A DNA stretch of 64,000 bases from Candidatus Kapaibacterium sp. (GTDB lineage: Bacteria; Bacteroidota; Ignavibacteria; Kapaibacteriales; NICIL-2): positions 2,070,501-2,134,500 of the forward strand of contig BPHJ01000001.1 in assembly GCA_026003475.1 (NCBI GenBank), in the 5' to 3' direction. Below are positions 21,301 through 28,370 of this stretch, one piece after another. The notes below the pieces were generated by a model. That model ran no database searches. It was not told where the DNA came from and was given only the letters and a program-made list of their open reading frames with translations. How positions within the stretch are numbered: the first letter of the stretch is position 1; the number at the start of each line of letters is the position of its first letter. The position numbers and the translations under genes were made by a program.

Positions 21301-22388
21301 TGCACCGCACCACCATGGTAGCGCGCAGTATTACGGGTAAAGTTGCAATTGACCAGCCACGTCCGCGAGGACAGAATCGACAGCGCACCACCAGACCCTT
21401 GCGTCATCGCAACCAATTGTCCATTAACCGAGGCGGGGTTGCTGACATCACCCGCAGCTGTCTGTTGGTAAATGTTCACACGATCAACCGTGGTGTCCTT
21501 GCGGAAGTTATCGAAGTCGCAGTCACGGAAGAAAGCAGTCCGTGCACCAGGCAGGATGATGATATGCCCCCATTCGCGAGCAAGGTTTGTTCCAACGCCA
21601 ACGAAACGGATGCGATCACGCCCCGGACCACCGATGCTGGGGTCTTGGTTGTTGAAGCGGCGCCATGGCTGGGTCCGAATCAGTGGATCCAGCGACGGAT
21701 TTTCCAGCCGTGCAGTAATCCACATGAGCGCATACTCGTAGGGGACAACGAACTTGGTGTTGTAGTAGGTGTTGGCACCAACCACCGTTGGGGTATTGTA
21801 CAGGTACAGTTGCCCACTTGGCGGCGGCGGAGTACCGGATGGATTGACCGCCGTTGGCCACTGCACATACACTGCGCCTTGAGCATTGTACGGCAGCGGC
21901 GGCAGGTTCTCGATCCGTCGCGTGAGTGTATCGAGAATCACGTTGTAGGTGATGTCGTACTTCTGCGAATGGATCGTCGGCTCGATTTGCGTGGTCTTAG
22001 CAATCACCGACACATTGAGGAAGTACGCCGGGTCGGAATAGTCGTAGCACGTTCCACCGCCCGGACGGGGGATGGTCTGGTAGTTCGGCGGATTAGTGAA
22101 GTTATAGGCCGCACGGGCGCGTCCGTCGGCGATAATGCGACCGCCGGTGGAATCAATGATGCGCCCATTGGGCAAGAACTCCACGCGCGTGCCCGGCTCG
22201 ATAATGAGTGTGCCGGCAATCACGTAGTTCCCGCTGACGCGGTAGAGCGTGTCGCGGACGAAAATGCGGACGTCATTGACACCGACGCGTCCGGAAACGT
22301 CCCGTATCGGCAATTGGGCGAGTGCAGTGCTCGCCGCCATCGTCGCAAAGAGCGCAACCAGTGCACTCAATCGAAACCAACGAAGCAT
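15303..22388 (-). CDS. Giant T9SS-exported beta-helix/Ig-like surface protein 'B' (left copy)
   Basis: 2361 residues from ATG 22388 (MLRWFRLSALVALFATMA), preceded by GGAGG; the track ORF wrongly extends to 23108 across the TPR gene. A signal peptide ends near STALAQ. Residues ~40-1100 form a long right-handed beta-helix, with many GGA[IV]Y-type turns such as GARGGAVYV, ARGGAIYV and YDGGAIFT, as in polymorphic outer membrane adhesins. A middle region of beta domains includes a cadherin/He_PIG-type module (AIEDEDYNVAL, PDWLKINEASGLLYGTP). A type-A sorting domain ends the protein (SPNPVDGSVATVRFAV, LSSGSYVLKLSAAG). Likely a very large cell-surface adhesin or scaffold. Function is inferred from architecture only. 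Confidence 0.9.
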   Translation of the reverse strand: MLRWFRLSALVALFATMAASTALAQLPIRDVSGRVGVNDVRIFVRDTLYRVSGNYVIAGTLIIEPGTRVEFLPNGRIIDSTGGRIIADGRARAAYNFTNPPNYQTIPRPGGGTCYDYSDPAYFLNVSVIAKTTQIEPTIHSQKYDITYNVILDTLTRRIENLPPLPYNAQGAVYVQWPTAVNPSGTPPPPSGQLYLYNTPTVVGANTYYNTKFVVPYEYALMWITARLENPSLDPLIRTQPWRRFNNQDPSIGGPGRDRIRFVGVGTNLAREWGHIIILPGARTAFFRDCDFDNFRKDTTVDRVNIYQQTAAGDVSNPASVNGQLVAMTQGSGGALSILSSRTWLVNCNFTRNTARYHGGAVQFLQAPFDVNNVFYPSISTGTGATQYNALPASYLPADVGAAMSPPRPSHIVNQYLFEQNAANTSTLLPPPRRDNQPSSTNYVRAHDNLYDGTINELEDTYRQSLDDGRLAIYLGRIRQLTFAQNRVINARVRVDTVVTQNGTFIIVRDDEQAPAPIETNPNKAYKNDAFGGAVYMAGRWGIHVGLGVNDFQGYDYVIFDGNKVTNYQQVTGTNGARGGAVYVTGYTSLVTTGRYRSNMTETPFVTDYNAAAVNQGGAVYMSSTAGRLVLRGGTQVPVPMYMTSNQSARGGAIYVAENVSYDAQPSPHIGGSDAQNIQVRNLGYNIKFQNNTATYDGGAIFTRRNYLVYGAGGVISGTLIGYTSAHMIEFSGNTAGYSGGAVAAHFRSTMVQPEYNYIRHVRCIFDNNRVGESVDSANRANVRGGGAIYVLNGELQTTKACEFRGNIAQWGNGGAIALVNPKPSAAGTPVGGIFQRVFVTDLDQVSYGSNPAFITGFSSYDPPFTFDPNETIPPHVRMLTRFLDNRANPNPNRMGSGWTQQGNITITHPGTGATSGPDAAIGGPVLQENGTGLGGAIYILDQIVPARAGRVDSVFFNRVRFQNQQAYSGAVIYSDNYDLKLVMARCFVANNTATSQVGQEQNVITGPYVVLANQTYNPASSDLAGAIIYGEVIGPVPSTTYSVAANSIYDNTARFLIRLPDAPNTKGVLAGITGIGYGGVDTLRGNYWGHTEANVTTRVYKYDVNGDPIDSVNQETFFVAGDGTQQLRYIRNGTGKDQGPFESIGRYTYVSIPALNGADYTTPAANSIPEKLLQQGRIYDIFDKGVDIKTADYAKRRMAPIEDFAVGIPTRLQRFNDPVRPSYNKFVKRYTRDPFVAEADPNIAALQTEFVGDHPIGYPLFLEARADYSSSDPVFSNLDSRSINETVFFVINTTTGDYIRVNLKQVDASSEVFRARVEIVPDSSFGGQVLGGYAARRNAEGLANFGGDLTSILAAIKRNAFNEDAGALQGRKYMASAQGNQLGGAGFRLSNRPSLPASNQGLETYFAGERYLAIPAKAGDEIAIVSRSALWREVGSNNDAFNGALIFRVGTSTPPPVWTGHKVLTHRPPLRDNNCQIVTDNLGNPILTPPQFWDRIWVSEDVDYSRDQAFTIPCRDTIFAITAKDTNKFFDPRSIIEPDKFTQLTYQWQVDPNSGLARWLQADTIPASQDEPNGYWQAYGHVVLKGRPSNPYIVPGGEVVTVRAWNYPPNYRTIDSLKAVGYPDSIIARYIYLYPPYFANQAYDVTNARYLQQDTVNYGWNADTVYQFRIFVTDSLPNFTDIAAACPGPDPNTLYANLTDSLRFKVDFTTDDEQEDAAAEALGWTFPYGRTSYAFRSRNQGGSDTAFDWLSQTRPVWMSNQYFRKYDNDAQADPLAVDFTTKGQLNVRIDAATAFNLLKPDPQYNSAYNTDTVLTIAANDGHGGVSYLTRRIIVNIAPTIKTNSLPDAIEDEDYNVALLDLNKRIVVYDPNFGQTHRFELIYANDPRKSSGIAKDNCFPEAGVWDIANASTPDWLKINEASGLLYGTPRVKDTNFDDTTVQVTVLVTDEGGLTHVKTLPLRIIARNHDPNITGAPRIRCVESGKSFEDTVYVSDIDIVRDELLTIRVIQPSGVTVQPSQVPGYRANNQPIPVRVIANPLVVNPYQTSIEVVLVVTDKHNGRPDTLRYRIAVSEPTTFTVDMTISNAQGAFETLTWGAAPNATTGDNATRGGIGKLDSNYCEYELAPIPPVDVFDARWTIPNRYGTLVNIFPTCAQGSAAIEAYKGRFQSGGVNNNTANYLPVQIKWNKSQVPSRTDAQKNPCGGTYYLQNGTGGNLYRVNMATGVFTTESPGNYDVTVNGDEVTLTIKSDADQTFVILWDQASPVEEEPVAGDQVALYPVSPNPVDGSVATVRFAVPHATVARLEVVDNLGHVVAVLADGVVSPGMHSLTWDSSTLSSGSYVLKLSAAGTTSVQRVTVVR

Positions 22389-22515
22389 ACGACCTCCGAA
22401 AGTGTAAAACGTTGCTGTCACATTCATTGCAGTTTGCGTTCGGTTTATTGAACTATTTTGTGCGTTCGTCCTGCAGATTCTTCTACTACTGCGCACCACC
22501 GCAAAATGGGCGCGC

Positions 22516-23247
22516 TCAATATTCAACAACCGTGCCAAGTCTGGCAAGCCCAGCTTTGGCATCGGCAGCATATTCGGAAAACTCAAATTCCGCAAGCAAT
22601 GCCTTGTAGAGGCCGATTGCTTGGTCTTTGTTGCCGGCTTTTTCGTAGCACTGTGCAGCAAAGAGGGTGTATTTGTCTTTTGCACCAATCTGTTCGGCAT
22701 CGGGCAGGATTGATTCGTAGAGTGCAGCGGCCTCTGCCAACTGGTTCTGCTGCTCTTTGCAGGCAGCACGTCCGGCAATTGCGCCGATCCGCACCAGGGG
22801 AGCATCCGAACCTTCCGCTTGCTCGAAGTAGCGCTCGGCTTCCTGGTAGCGCTTGCGGTCGAAGTAAATATGCCCAGCGTAGAGCGCTGCGGTCTTCCCA
22901 GCCGCGGTGCCGCTGTAGGTATCGGCGATTGCCAACAAGCCTTGAACAGGCTCGCCCCGGACAGTCTTTTTGGGATCACCGTTGAGTGCTTCGTCGTACT
23001 GCTGAGCTTCAAGGTACGGCAGGACGCGACTGAGCGCCAAACTTGCTTCCGCCTCACGCTCCTGCGCCCAGGAGTGCCAGAGCGCATAGGCTGCGACCGC
23101 AAGCCCAACTACAACGAGCGCCAGCACGCCATACCGCACGCGGCGATCATTCCACGCACGCTCCAACCACGGCGGCAACGCAACGGCTGCCACCGGTTGC
23201 TCAACAGCGCTGGTCGGTTCTTGAACTGGTGTGGTAGCTTCTGCCAT
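22516..23247 (-). CDS. Membrane-anchored TPR protein (left copy)
   Basis: 243 residues from ATG 23247 (MAEATTPVQEP); the longer track ORF reads through the tRNA. A Pro/Ala/Val-rich cytoplasmic N-terminus is followed by one transmembrane helix (YGVLALVVVGLAVAAYALW) and a periplasmic helical region with TPR-like repeats (ALYAGHIYFDRKRYQEAERYFEQA, AAALYESILPDA, AIGLYKALLAEF). The shape resembles YfgM/TPR_21 proteins, which assist periplasmic or envelope protein biogenesis. Its fixed place at the head of the surface operon in both arms suggests it helps export or folding of B-E. Confidence 0.8.
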   Translation of the reverse strand: MAEATTPVQEPTSAVEQPVAAVALPPWLERAWNDRRVRYGVLALVVVGLAVAAYALWHSWAQEREAEASLALSRVLPYLEAQQYDEALNGDPKKTVRGEPVQGLLAIADTYSGTAAGKTAALYAGHIYFDRKRYQEAERYFEQAEGSDAPLVRIGAIAGRAACKEQQNQLAEAAALYESILPDAEQIGAKDKYTLFAAQCYEKAGNKDQAIGLYKALLAEFEFSEYAADAKAGLARLGTVVEY

Positions 23248-23311
23248 TGTTACACGGAGGTTTCCACATTGCGCCCCTGGAGGGGCAAATCCATTGCTGC
23301 CTGCAGACTCG

Positions 23312-23384
23312 CGCGCCCGGAGGGACTCGAACCCCCAACCTTTGGAACCGGAATCCAATGCTCTATCCATTAAGCTACGGGCGC
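23312..23384 (-). tRNA. tRNA-Arg (CCG), left copy
   Basis: A 73-nt cloverleaf: acceptor GCGCCCG/CGGGCGC, D arm GCTTAATGGATAGAGC, anticodon arm TTGGA-TTCCGGT-TCCAA with anticodon CCG (Arg, CGG codons), T arm GGGGG-TTCGAGT-CCCTC, discriminator G. CCA is not encoded. It lies 64 nt upstream of the TPR gene on the same strand, so it probably shares the transcript. Sequence and flanks are identical to the right copy for about 90 nt. Confidence 0.96.
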
Positions 23385-23398
23385 GGCGTTCCGCAACG

Positions 23399-23406
23399 CA
23401 AATATA
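23399..23406 (-). promoter_or_regulatory. -7 box (TATATTTG) for tRNA-Arg and the left surface operon
   Basis: TATATTTG on the minus strand ends 14 nt before the tRNA and exactly matches TAnnTTTG. The stretch CGTATATTTGCG is kept in the right arm at the same distance. No other promoter-like box is evident before the TPR or B genes. Confidence 0.65.
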
Positions 23407-23661
23407 CGGTGCCTCTCCACGCTCTGGATGGAGTCGGCTTCAAAAAAATTCTTGCTTCCGCTCACTTTGCTTACCACCTTTTGTGCAACATTCCCCACAC
23501 TGTCAGATTTTCTTCACACATCGAAGCTGACACTGCACTGCCCGGCACGCGCACCAACTCCAGCGGAAGAGTCCACCCATACCGCCGTCACACTTGATTG
23601 TAGCATGCCACAGCCAGCACCTCTGCTGCATCCACACGACCACCACGCATGAATGCTGCGT

Positions 23662-23669
23662 ATTTTCGC
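23662..23669 (+). promoter_or_regulatory. Possible -7 box (TATTTTCG) for guaB, left
   Basis: GTATTTTCGCGC is present upstream of both guaB copies, here 34 nt before the ATG. This is the only recognisable element in the ~320-nt divergent gap 23385-23703 besides the tRNA promoter; nothing else is seen there. Confidence 0.45.
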
Positions 23670-23703
23670 GCCAATCCTTCCACAGCAGGTGGCACACATC
23701 CGC

Positions 23704-25170
23704 ATGAACCACGACAAGATTCTCTTCGATGGCATCACGTTCGACGACGTGCTGCTCCTTCCGCGCTATTCCGAGGTGCTGCCACGCGAGGTATCGCTCC
23801 GCACCCGCCTGACGCGCGGCATCGAGCTGAATATTCCGATTGTCAGTGCTGCCATGGACACCGTCACAGAATCGGCTATGGCGATCGCACTGGCGCGTGC
23901 CGGCGGCATTGGCATCATCCACAAGAACTTGAGCATTCTCCACCAAGCCGAGGAAGTCAGCAAAGTCAAGCGCAGCGAAAGCGGGATGATTCGCAATCCA
24001 ATCACCTTGACGCCCACACACACCATTAGCGATGCCAAGCGCATTATGGTGCGGTATGGTATTGCTGGCATCCCCATCGTGGACGCTGCCGGACGATTAG
24101 TCGGCATCTTGACCAACCGCGACCTGCGCTTTGTCGAGGATAGCTCGCTGCCCATCGCGGACGTCATGACGCGGGACAACTTGATCACCGCTCCCCTTGG
24201 AACAACGCTCGACGACGCCGAAGCCATCCTCCAACAATACCGCATCGAGAAGCTGCCCGTCGTTGACGAGCGCGGCATCCTCTGCGGACTGATCACGTTC
24301 AAAGACATTCAGAAAAAACGCCGCTACCCCGATGCATGCAAGGACGACCAAGGACGGTTGCGCGTCGGTGCCGCCGTCGGCATCGCAGCCGACACGCTCG
24401 AGCGCGTTGCTGCCCTGGTGGAAGCCGGCGCCGACGTTATCGTCGTTGACACTGCGCATGGACATTCCCGGGGAGTGCTCGAGATGGTCGAGCGTATCAA
24501 AGGACGCCACCCTGCACTGCCGATCATTGCAGGCAACGTGGCAACCGCCGAGGGGGCAGAAGCGCTCATCGCTTCCGGTGCCGATGGCGTCAAGGTCGGG
24601 GTTGGACCGGGTTCAATCTGCACCACACGCATCATCGCCGGAGTTGGGGTTCCCCAGCTCAGCGCCATTATGAGCGCCGCCGAGGTCTGCCAGCGGGAGG
24701 GCGTTCCTCTCATCGCCGATGGCGGCATCAAGCAAACCGGCGATATTGCCAAAGCCATTGCTGCCGGCGCCGACTGCGTCATGATGGGCAACATGCTCGC
24801 TGGCCACGAAGAATCCCCTGGCGAAAAGGTACAGTACGAAGGGCGAATCTTCAAAGTCTACCGGGGAATGGGGAGCCAAGGCGCAATGATAAGCGGTTCA
24901 GCAGACCGGTATTTCCAGGACGTCGAAGACGATCTTGCCAAGCTCGTTCCCGAAGGCATCGAGGGACGTGTGCCCTTCAAAGGTTCGGTGGCCGATACCC
25001 TCTACCAAATCGTCGGTGGATTGCGCGCTGCCATGGGATACTGCGGCTGCGCAACGATCGCCGAGCTCAAAGCCAACGGTCGCTTCGTCCGCATCACCCC
25101 CGCCGGACTGCGCGAGTCGCATCCACACAATGTGGTCATCACGAAGGAATCGCCGAACTACTTCGCGTAA
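23704..25170 (+). CDS. guaB: Inosine-5'-monophosphate dehydrogenase (left copy)
   Basis: 488 residues, full length. It oxidises IMP to XMP with NAD, the committed step of GTP synthesis. The barrel begins [13 protein letters not shown]; two CBS domains occupy about residues 95-205 ([37 protein letters not shown]); the catalytic Cys is residue 306 in [10 protein letters not shown], and the flap follows. ATG 23704 ([10 protein letters not shown]) is chosen since the right copy starts at the equivalent place; the track version adds 17 residues. It converges on the E1 dehydrogenase with a 4-nt gap, so the two transcripts must overlap. Confidence 0.96.
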   Translation: MNHDKILFDGITFDDVLLLPRYSEVLPREVSLRTRLTRGIELNIPIVSAAMDTVTESAMAIALARAGGIGIIHKNLSILHQAEEVSKVKRSESGMIRNPITLTPTHTISDAKRIMVRYGIAGIPIVDAAGRLVGILTNRDLRFVEDSSLPIADVMTRDNLITAPLGTTLDDAEAILQQYRIEKLPVVDERGILCGLITFKDIQKKRRYPDACKDDQGRLRVGAAVGIAADTLERVAALVEAGADVIVVDTAHGHSRGVLEMVERIKGRHPALPIIAGNVATAEGAEALIASGADGVKVGVGPGSICTTRIIAGVGVPQLSAIMSAAEVCQREGVPLIADGGIKQTGDIAKAIAAGADCVMMGNMLAGHEESPGEKVQYEGRIFKVYRGMGSQGAMISGSADRYFQDVEDDLAKLVPEGIEGRVPFKGSVADTLYQIVGGLRAAMGYCGCATIAELKANGRFVRITPAGLRESHPHNVVITKESPNYFA

Positions 25171-25174
25171 GGGT

Positions 25175-27334
25175 TCACCACCGCATCACGTCACGGACGG
25201 CAGCCACAATATCTTCGACGCTCAGCAGAATGGCGTTCTCGAGCGGCTTGGCGAACCCAACCGGACAGTCCTTCGAGGCGACGCGCCGGACCGGCGCATC
25301 CAACCATCGGAAGCATTCATCTTGAATCGTCGCAGCAACCTCGCCCCCAAAACCTCCGGTCAGGTAGTGCTCGTGGGCAACCACCGCACGACCTGTCCGC
25401 TTGACTGCATCGCACACCCTGTCGCGATCCCACGGACGCAACGAGCGAAGATCAATCACCTCCACCTCGATCCCGTCGGCGGCCAACTGCTCGGCTGCCT
25501 TCAAGGACCAGTGCAACGCGTTGCCGTAGGAAACAAGCGTTAGGTCCCGGCCCGGGCGCCGAACCCGTGCCTTCCCGAACGGAATCAGGTAGTCATCCGG
25601 GGGCGTCGGCGCGCTGGCGGGACGGTAGTTGTAGAGAAACTTCGGCTCGATGTACATGGTCACGCCCTGCGACCGAATCGCCGTCCGCATAAGCCCAACG
25701 GCATCATCAGCAAATGCCGGACAGACCACCCGAATCCCTGGCAGATGGGCAAAAACTGCATCCAAACACTGCGAATGGTATAGCCCGCCCTGAATGTATC
25801 CGCCACTGGCAAGACGAATGACAATGTTCGGCGTGAACTGTCCGCGGGTTCGCCAGTAATCGTGCGAACACTCGATGAGCTGCTCCATTGCCGGCCAGAA
25901 GTAATCGGCAAATTCAGCACCCTCGATGACGACGCGAATGTCCTCCCGGTAGCGGCAAAAACCATTGGCGGTCCCGACGATGTAGTCTTCCGCAATCGGA
26001 GCATTGAAGATTCGCTCGTTGCCGAACTCGTCGAGCATTCCTTTGACAACGTTGAAAATGCCCTGCTTGTTCTTCGATGCCACATCCTGCCCCCACAGGA
26101 ACGTATGCGGATTGCGGCGGAACTCCTGCTTGAGCGCATAGTTGATTCCCTCGCGGAGGGTCATCGCGGGTGCGTTGGGATCGAACTGCGCGCGCTCCTC
26201 GCTGGGATCGTCGGCACCAATGATCGCCGGCGGAACGATGAACTGGTGCCACGACTGGGGATCCGGATCAGCAGCCGCTTCGGCACGCTCGGCAGCATCG
26301 GCAATGGTGGCCATGTTCTCCTGCTCGATGGCAGCAAGTTCCTCCTCGGTGGCAATTCCTTCCTGGAGGATTCGTTCGCGGAAGAGGCGCAGCGGATCGC
26401 GTGCCTTCATCGCCTCGATTTCTTCCTTGCTGCGATAGAGCTCGTGATTGTCCGAATTCGAATGCGATCCAATCCGGTCGCAGTCGGCGTGTACCATCGC
26501 CGGTCCGGCGCCGGAGAGAACATACTCGGCAGCACGCTGCATGGCGCGGTAGGAATCGAACACGTCCCGCCCGTCGCACTTGACAATGAGCAAATGCCGA
26601 AAACCCACGAAGTTGTCCGACACATCCGGATTAGCCGTCTGCTCCTCGACGGGGACCGAGATGCCGTACTTGTTGTTCTGGATCACAAAAATCACCGGCA
26701 GTTGCTCGCGCGATGCACCGTTGACCGCTTCGTAGAAGTAGCCCTCCGAACATGCCGACTCACCGCCGGAGTAGATGACCAGTTCATCGCCCTTGTACTT
26801 TTTGATGGCGCGAGCGGTCCCGGCTGCGTGTTGCGCATGGTTGCCCGTGCACGAACTCACGTTCTGGATGCGGATCGAGGGTTTGGCAAAGTGGTTACTC
26901 ATGTGCCGTCCGCCGCCGGCAACGTCAGCATCCTTACTCAAGCCGTTGAGAATGATTTCGTAGGGCGTAATTCCTGCCGATAGCGCAGTGATGAGGTCGC
27001 GGTAGTAGGGGAAGAGGAAATCCTTGCCCGGACGGAAAATCTGCCCAATGGCAAGTTGAATGCCGTCGTGTCCGGCGCAGGGTGCGTGGTACGACCAGCC
27101 TTTGGCCATCTTCAGGTAGGTCGCCGCTTTTTCGTCCAGCTTTCGCCCCAGATGGTTGAGCGCGTACCATCGCAGAATGGTCTCCCGATCGAAGCCCGAA
27201 ACATCGAAGCGCGACCGAATCACGCCGGCTTCAACCGAGGACGAACCATTGGTCACCGAAGGGGACGGGTTGGCAGGTGCTTTCGCTGACCGTGCAGCTT
27301 TTTTCGAGGATGATTTCGATGAACGACTTGGCAT
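25175..27334 (-). CDS. Fused E1 alpha-beta of a 2-oxo acid dehydrogenase, branched-chain type (left copy)
   Basis: 719 residues joining the TPP-dependent alpha part (about 40-360) and the beta part (about 385-719). This fused form is common in Bacteroidota. A basic Ser/Lys-rich N-terminal tail (MPSRSSKSSSKKAARSAK) precedes YALNHLGRKLDEKAATYLKM. TPP/Mg-binding elements are in SGGESACSEGYFYEAVN and VIQNNKYG; the beta part starts MTLREGINYALKQEF and carries GEDVA-like GQDVASKNKQG and IVIRLASGG. It decarboxylates a 2-oxo acid onto a lipoyl E2. The neighbouring ilvE suggests branched-chain oxo acids, though pyruvate cannot be excluded. Confidence 0.9.
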   Translation of the reverse strand: MPSRSSKSSSKKAARSAKAPANPSPSVTNGSSSVEAGVIRSRFDVSGFDRETILRWYALNHLGRKLDEKAATYLKMAKGWSYHAPCAGHDGIQLAIGQIFRPGKDFLFPYYRDLITALSAGITPYEIILNGLSKDADVAGGGRHMSNHFAKPSIRIQNVSSCTGNHAQHAAGTARAIKKYKGDELVIYSGGESACSEGYFYEAVNGASREQLPVIFVIQNNKYGISVPVEEQTANPDVSDNFVGFRHLLIVKCDGRDVFDSYRAMQRAAEYVLSGAGPAMVHADCDRIGSHSNSDNHELYRSKEEIEAMKARDPLRLFRERILQEGIATEEELAAIEQENMATIADAAERAEAAADPDPQSWHQFIVPPAIIGADDPSEERAQFDPNAPAMTLREGINYALKQEFRRNPHTFLWGQDVASKNKQGIFNVVKGMLDEFGNERIFNAPIAEDYIVGTANGFCRYREDIRVVIEGAEFADYFWPAMEQLIECSHDYWRTRGQFTPNIVIRLASGGYIQGGLYHSQCLDAVFAHLPGIRVVCPAFADDAVGLMRTAIRSQGVTMYIEPKFLYNYRPASAPTPPDDYLIPFGKARVRRPGRDLTLVSYGNALHWSLKAAEQLAADGIEVEVIDLRSLRPWDRDRVCDAVKRTGRAVVAHEHYLTGGFGGEVAATIQDECFRWLDAPVRRVASKDCPVGFAKPLENAILLSVEDIVAAVRDVMRW

Positions 27335-27354
27335 AGGGGATACAACAACAATGG

Positions 27355-28335
27355 TTACTTTCCATCCAGTGATGGGGCAGTGCGCGGCTTGGCAATCGAC
27401 CGCCGCCGGCGCGGTTCATTGACGAACGTAAGCCAATTGTAGGGGTCCTGGCCATCGCGGACAACCGCAGCAAAGCGCTCCAGGATCGCCCGCGTGATCG
27501 GACCAACTGTGCCCGTGCCTACCGGGATACGATCAACCGAACGCACCGGCGTAATTTCGGCTGCCGTTCCGCAGAGAAACAGCTCATCGGCAACATACAG
27601 CATCGCGCGCGGAATCACTTGCTCGACAACGCGCAGTCCCAGTTCGCCGGCAAGCGTCACCACCGTGGACCGCGTAATGCCCGGCAGAATAGATGCCGCT
27701 ATCGGTGGCGTATAGAGCACACCATTGCGGACGATGAAGACGTTCTCGCCGCTGCCTTCGCTGATATTGCCATTGGTATCGAGCGCTAATCCTTCGTCGT
27801 AGCCGTTCCGCTGGGCTTCGATGCGCACCAGTTGCGAGTTCATGTAGTTAGCCGCAGCCTTCGCCACCGTCGGGAGTGTATTGCCCTGGATCCGTGTCCA
27901 GGAGGACACGCAGACGTCCACGCCATGTTCGAGCGCCTCGTTGCCGAGGTAGCGCCCCCATTTCCAGGCAGCAATGACGACTTCGACTGGTGAGCCAAAC
28001 GGCATAAGGCCCATTTCTCCATAGCCACGGAACACCAGCGGGCGGATGTAGCAATGACTCAGCTTGTTGCGGCGAAGCAATTCCACCGTCGCTGCTGCTA
28101 ACTGCTCGGTCGAGTAGGGCAGCTCGGTCGAGTAGATTTTGCAGGAATCCTCCAGCCGTCGCAAGTGGTCGTGCAGGCGGAATATGGCCGTCCCTCGCCG
28201 CGTGCGGTATGCCCGAATGCCTTCGAACCAACTGGAGCCATAGTGCAGCGCGTGGGAAAGGACGTGCACGGTTGCTTTGTCCCACGGGATAAAGCGCCCG
28301 TTCATCCAGATTGTGCGAGTTTTCGGAATCGGCAT
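27355..28335 (-). CDS. ilvE: Branched-chain amino acid aminotransferase (left copy)
   Basis: 326 residues, PLP fold type IV. It interconverts Leu/Ile/Val and their 2-oxo acids. Start MPIPKTRTIWMNGRFIPWD at 28335; the track adds 58 shadow residues. The Schiff-base Lys is probably Lys159 in TVAKAAANYMNSQL, and the phosphate-binding region is in ISEGSGENVF. It sits between gatB and the E1 dehydrogenase in both arms, so the oxo acids it makes could feed that enzyme. Gap to the E1 start is 20 nt. Confidence 0.94.
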   Translation of the reverse strand: MPIPKTRTIWMNGRFIPWDKATVHVLSHALHYGSSWFEGIRAYRTRRGTAIFRLHDHLRRLEDSCKIYSTELPYSTEQLAAATVELLRRNKLSHCYIRPLVFRGYGEMGLMPFGSPVEVVIAAWKWGRYLGNEALEHGVDVCVSSWTRIQGNTLPTVAKAAANYMNSQLVRIEAQRNGYDEGLALDTNGNISEGSGENVFIVRNGVLYTPPIAASILPGITRSTVVTLAGELGLRVVEQVIPRAMLYVADELFLCGTAAEITPVRSVDRIPVGTGTVGPITRAILERFAAVVRDGQDPYNWLTFVNEPRRRRSIAKPRTAPSLDGK

Positions 28336-28370
28336 AGGAGGATGCTCCACGTGGTGAAACAAGCTGGGTC

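Noticed and set aside
22389-23108. N-terminal extension of the 2601-aa track ORF
   Set aside because: It runs through the TPR gene in another frame; ATG 22388 with GGAGG and a signal peptide is the real start, as in the right copy.
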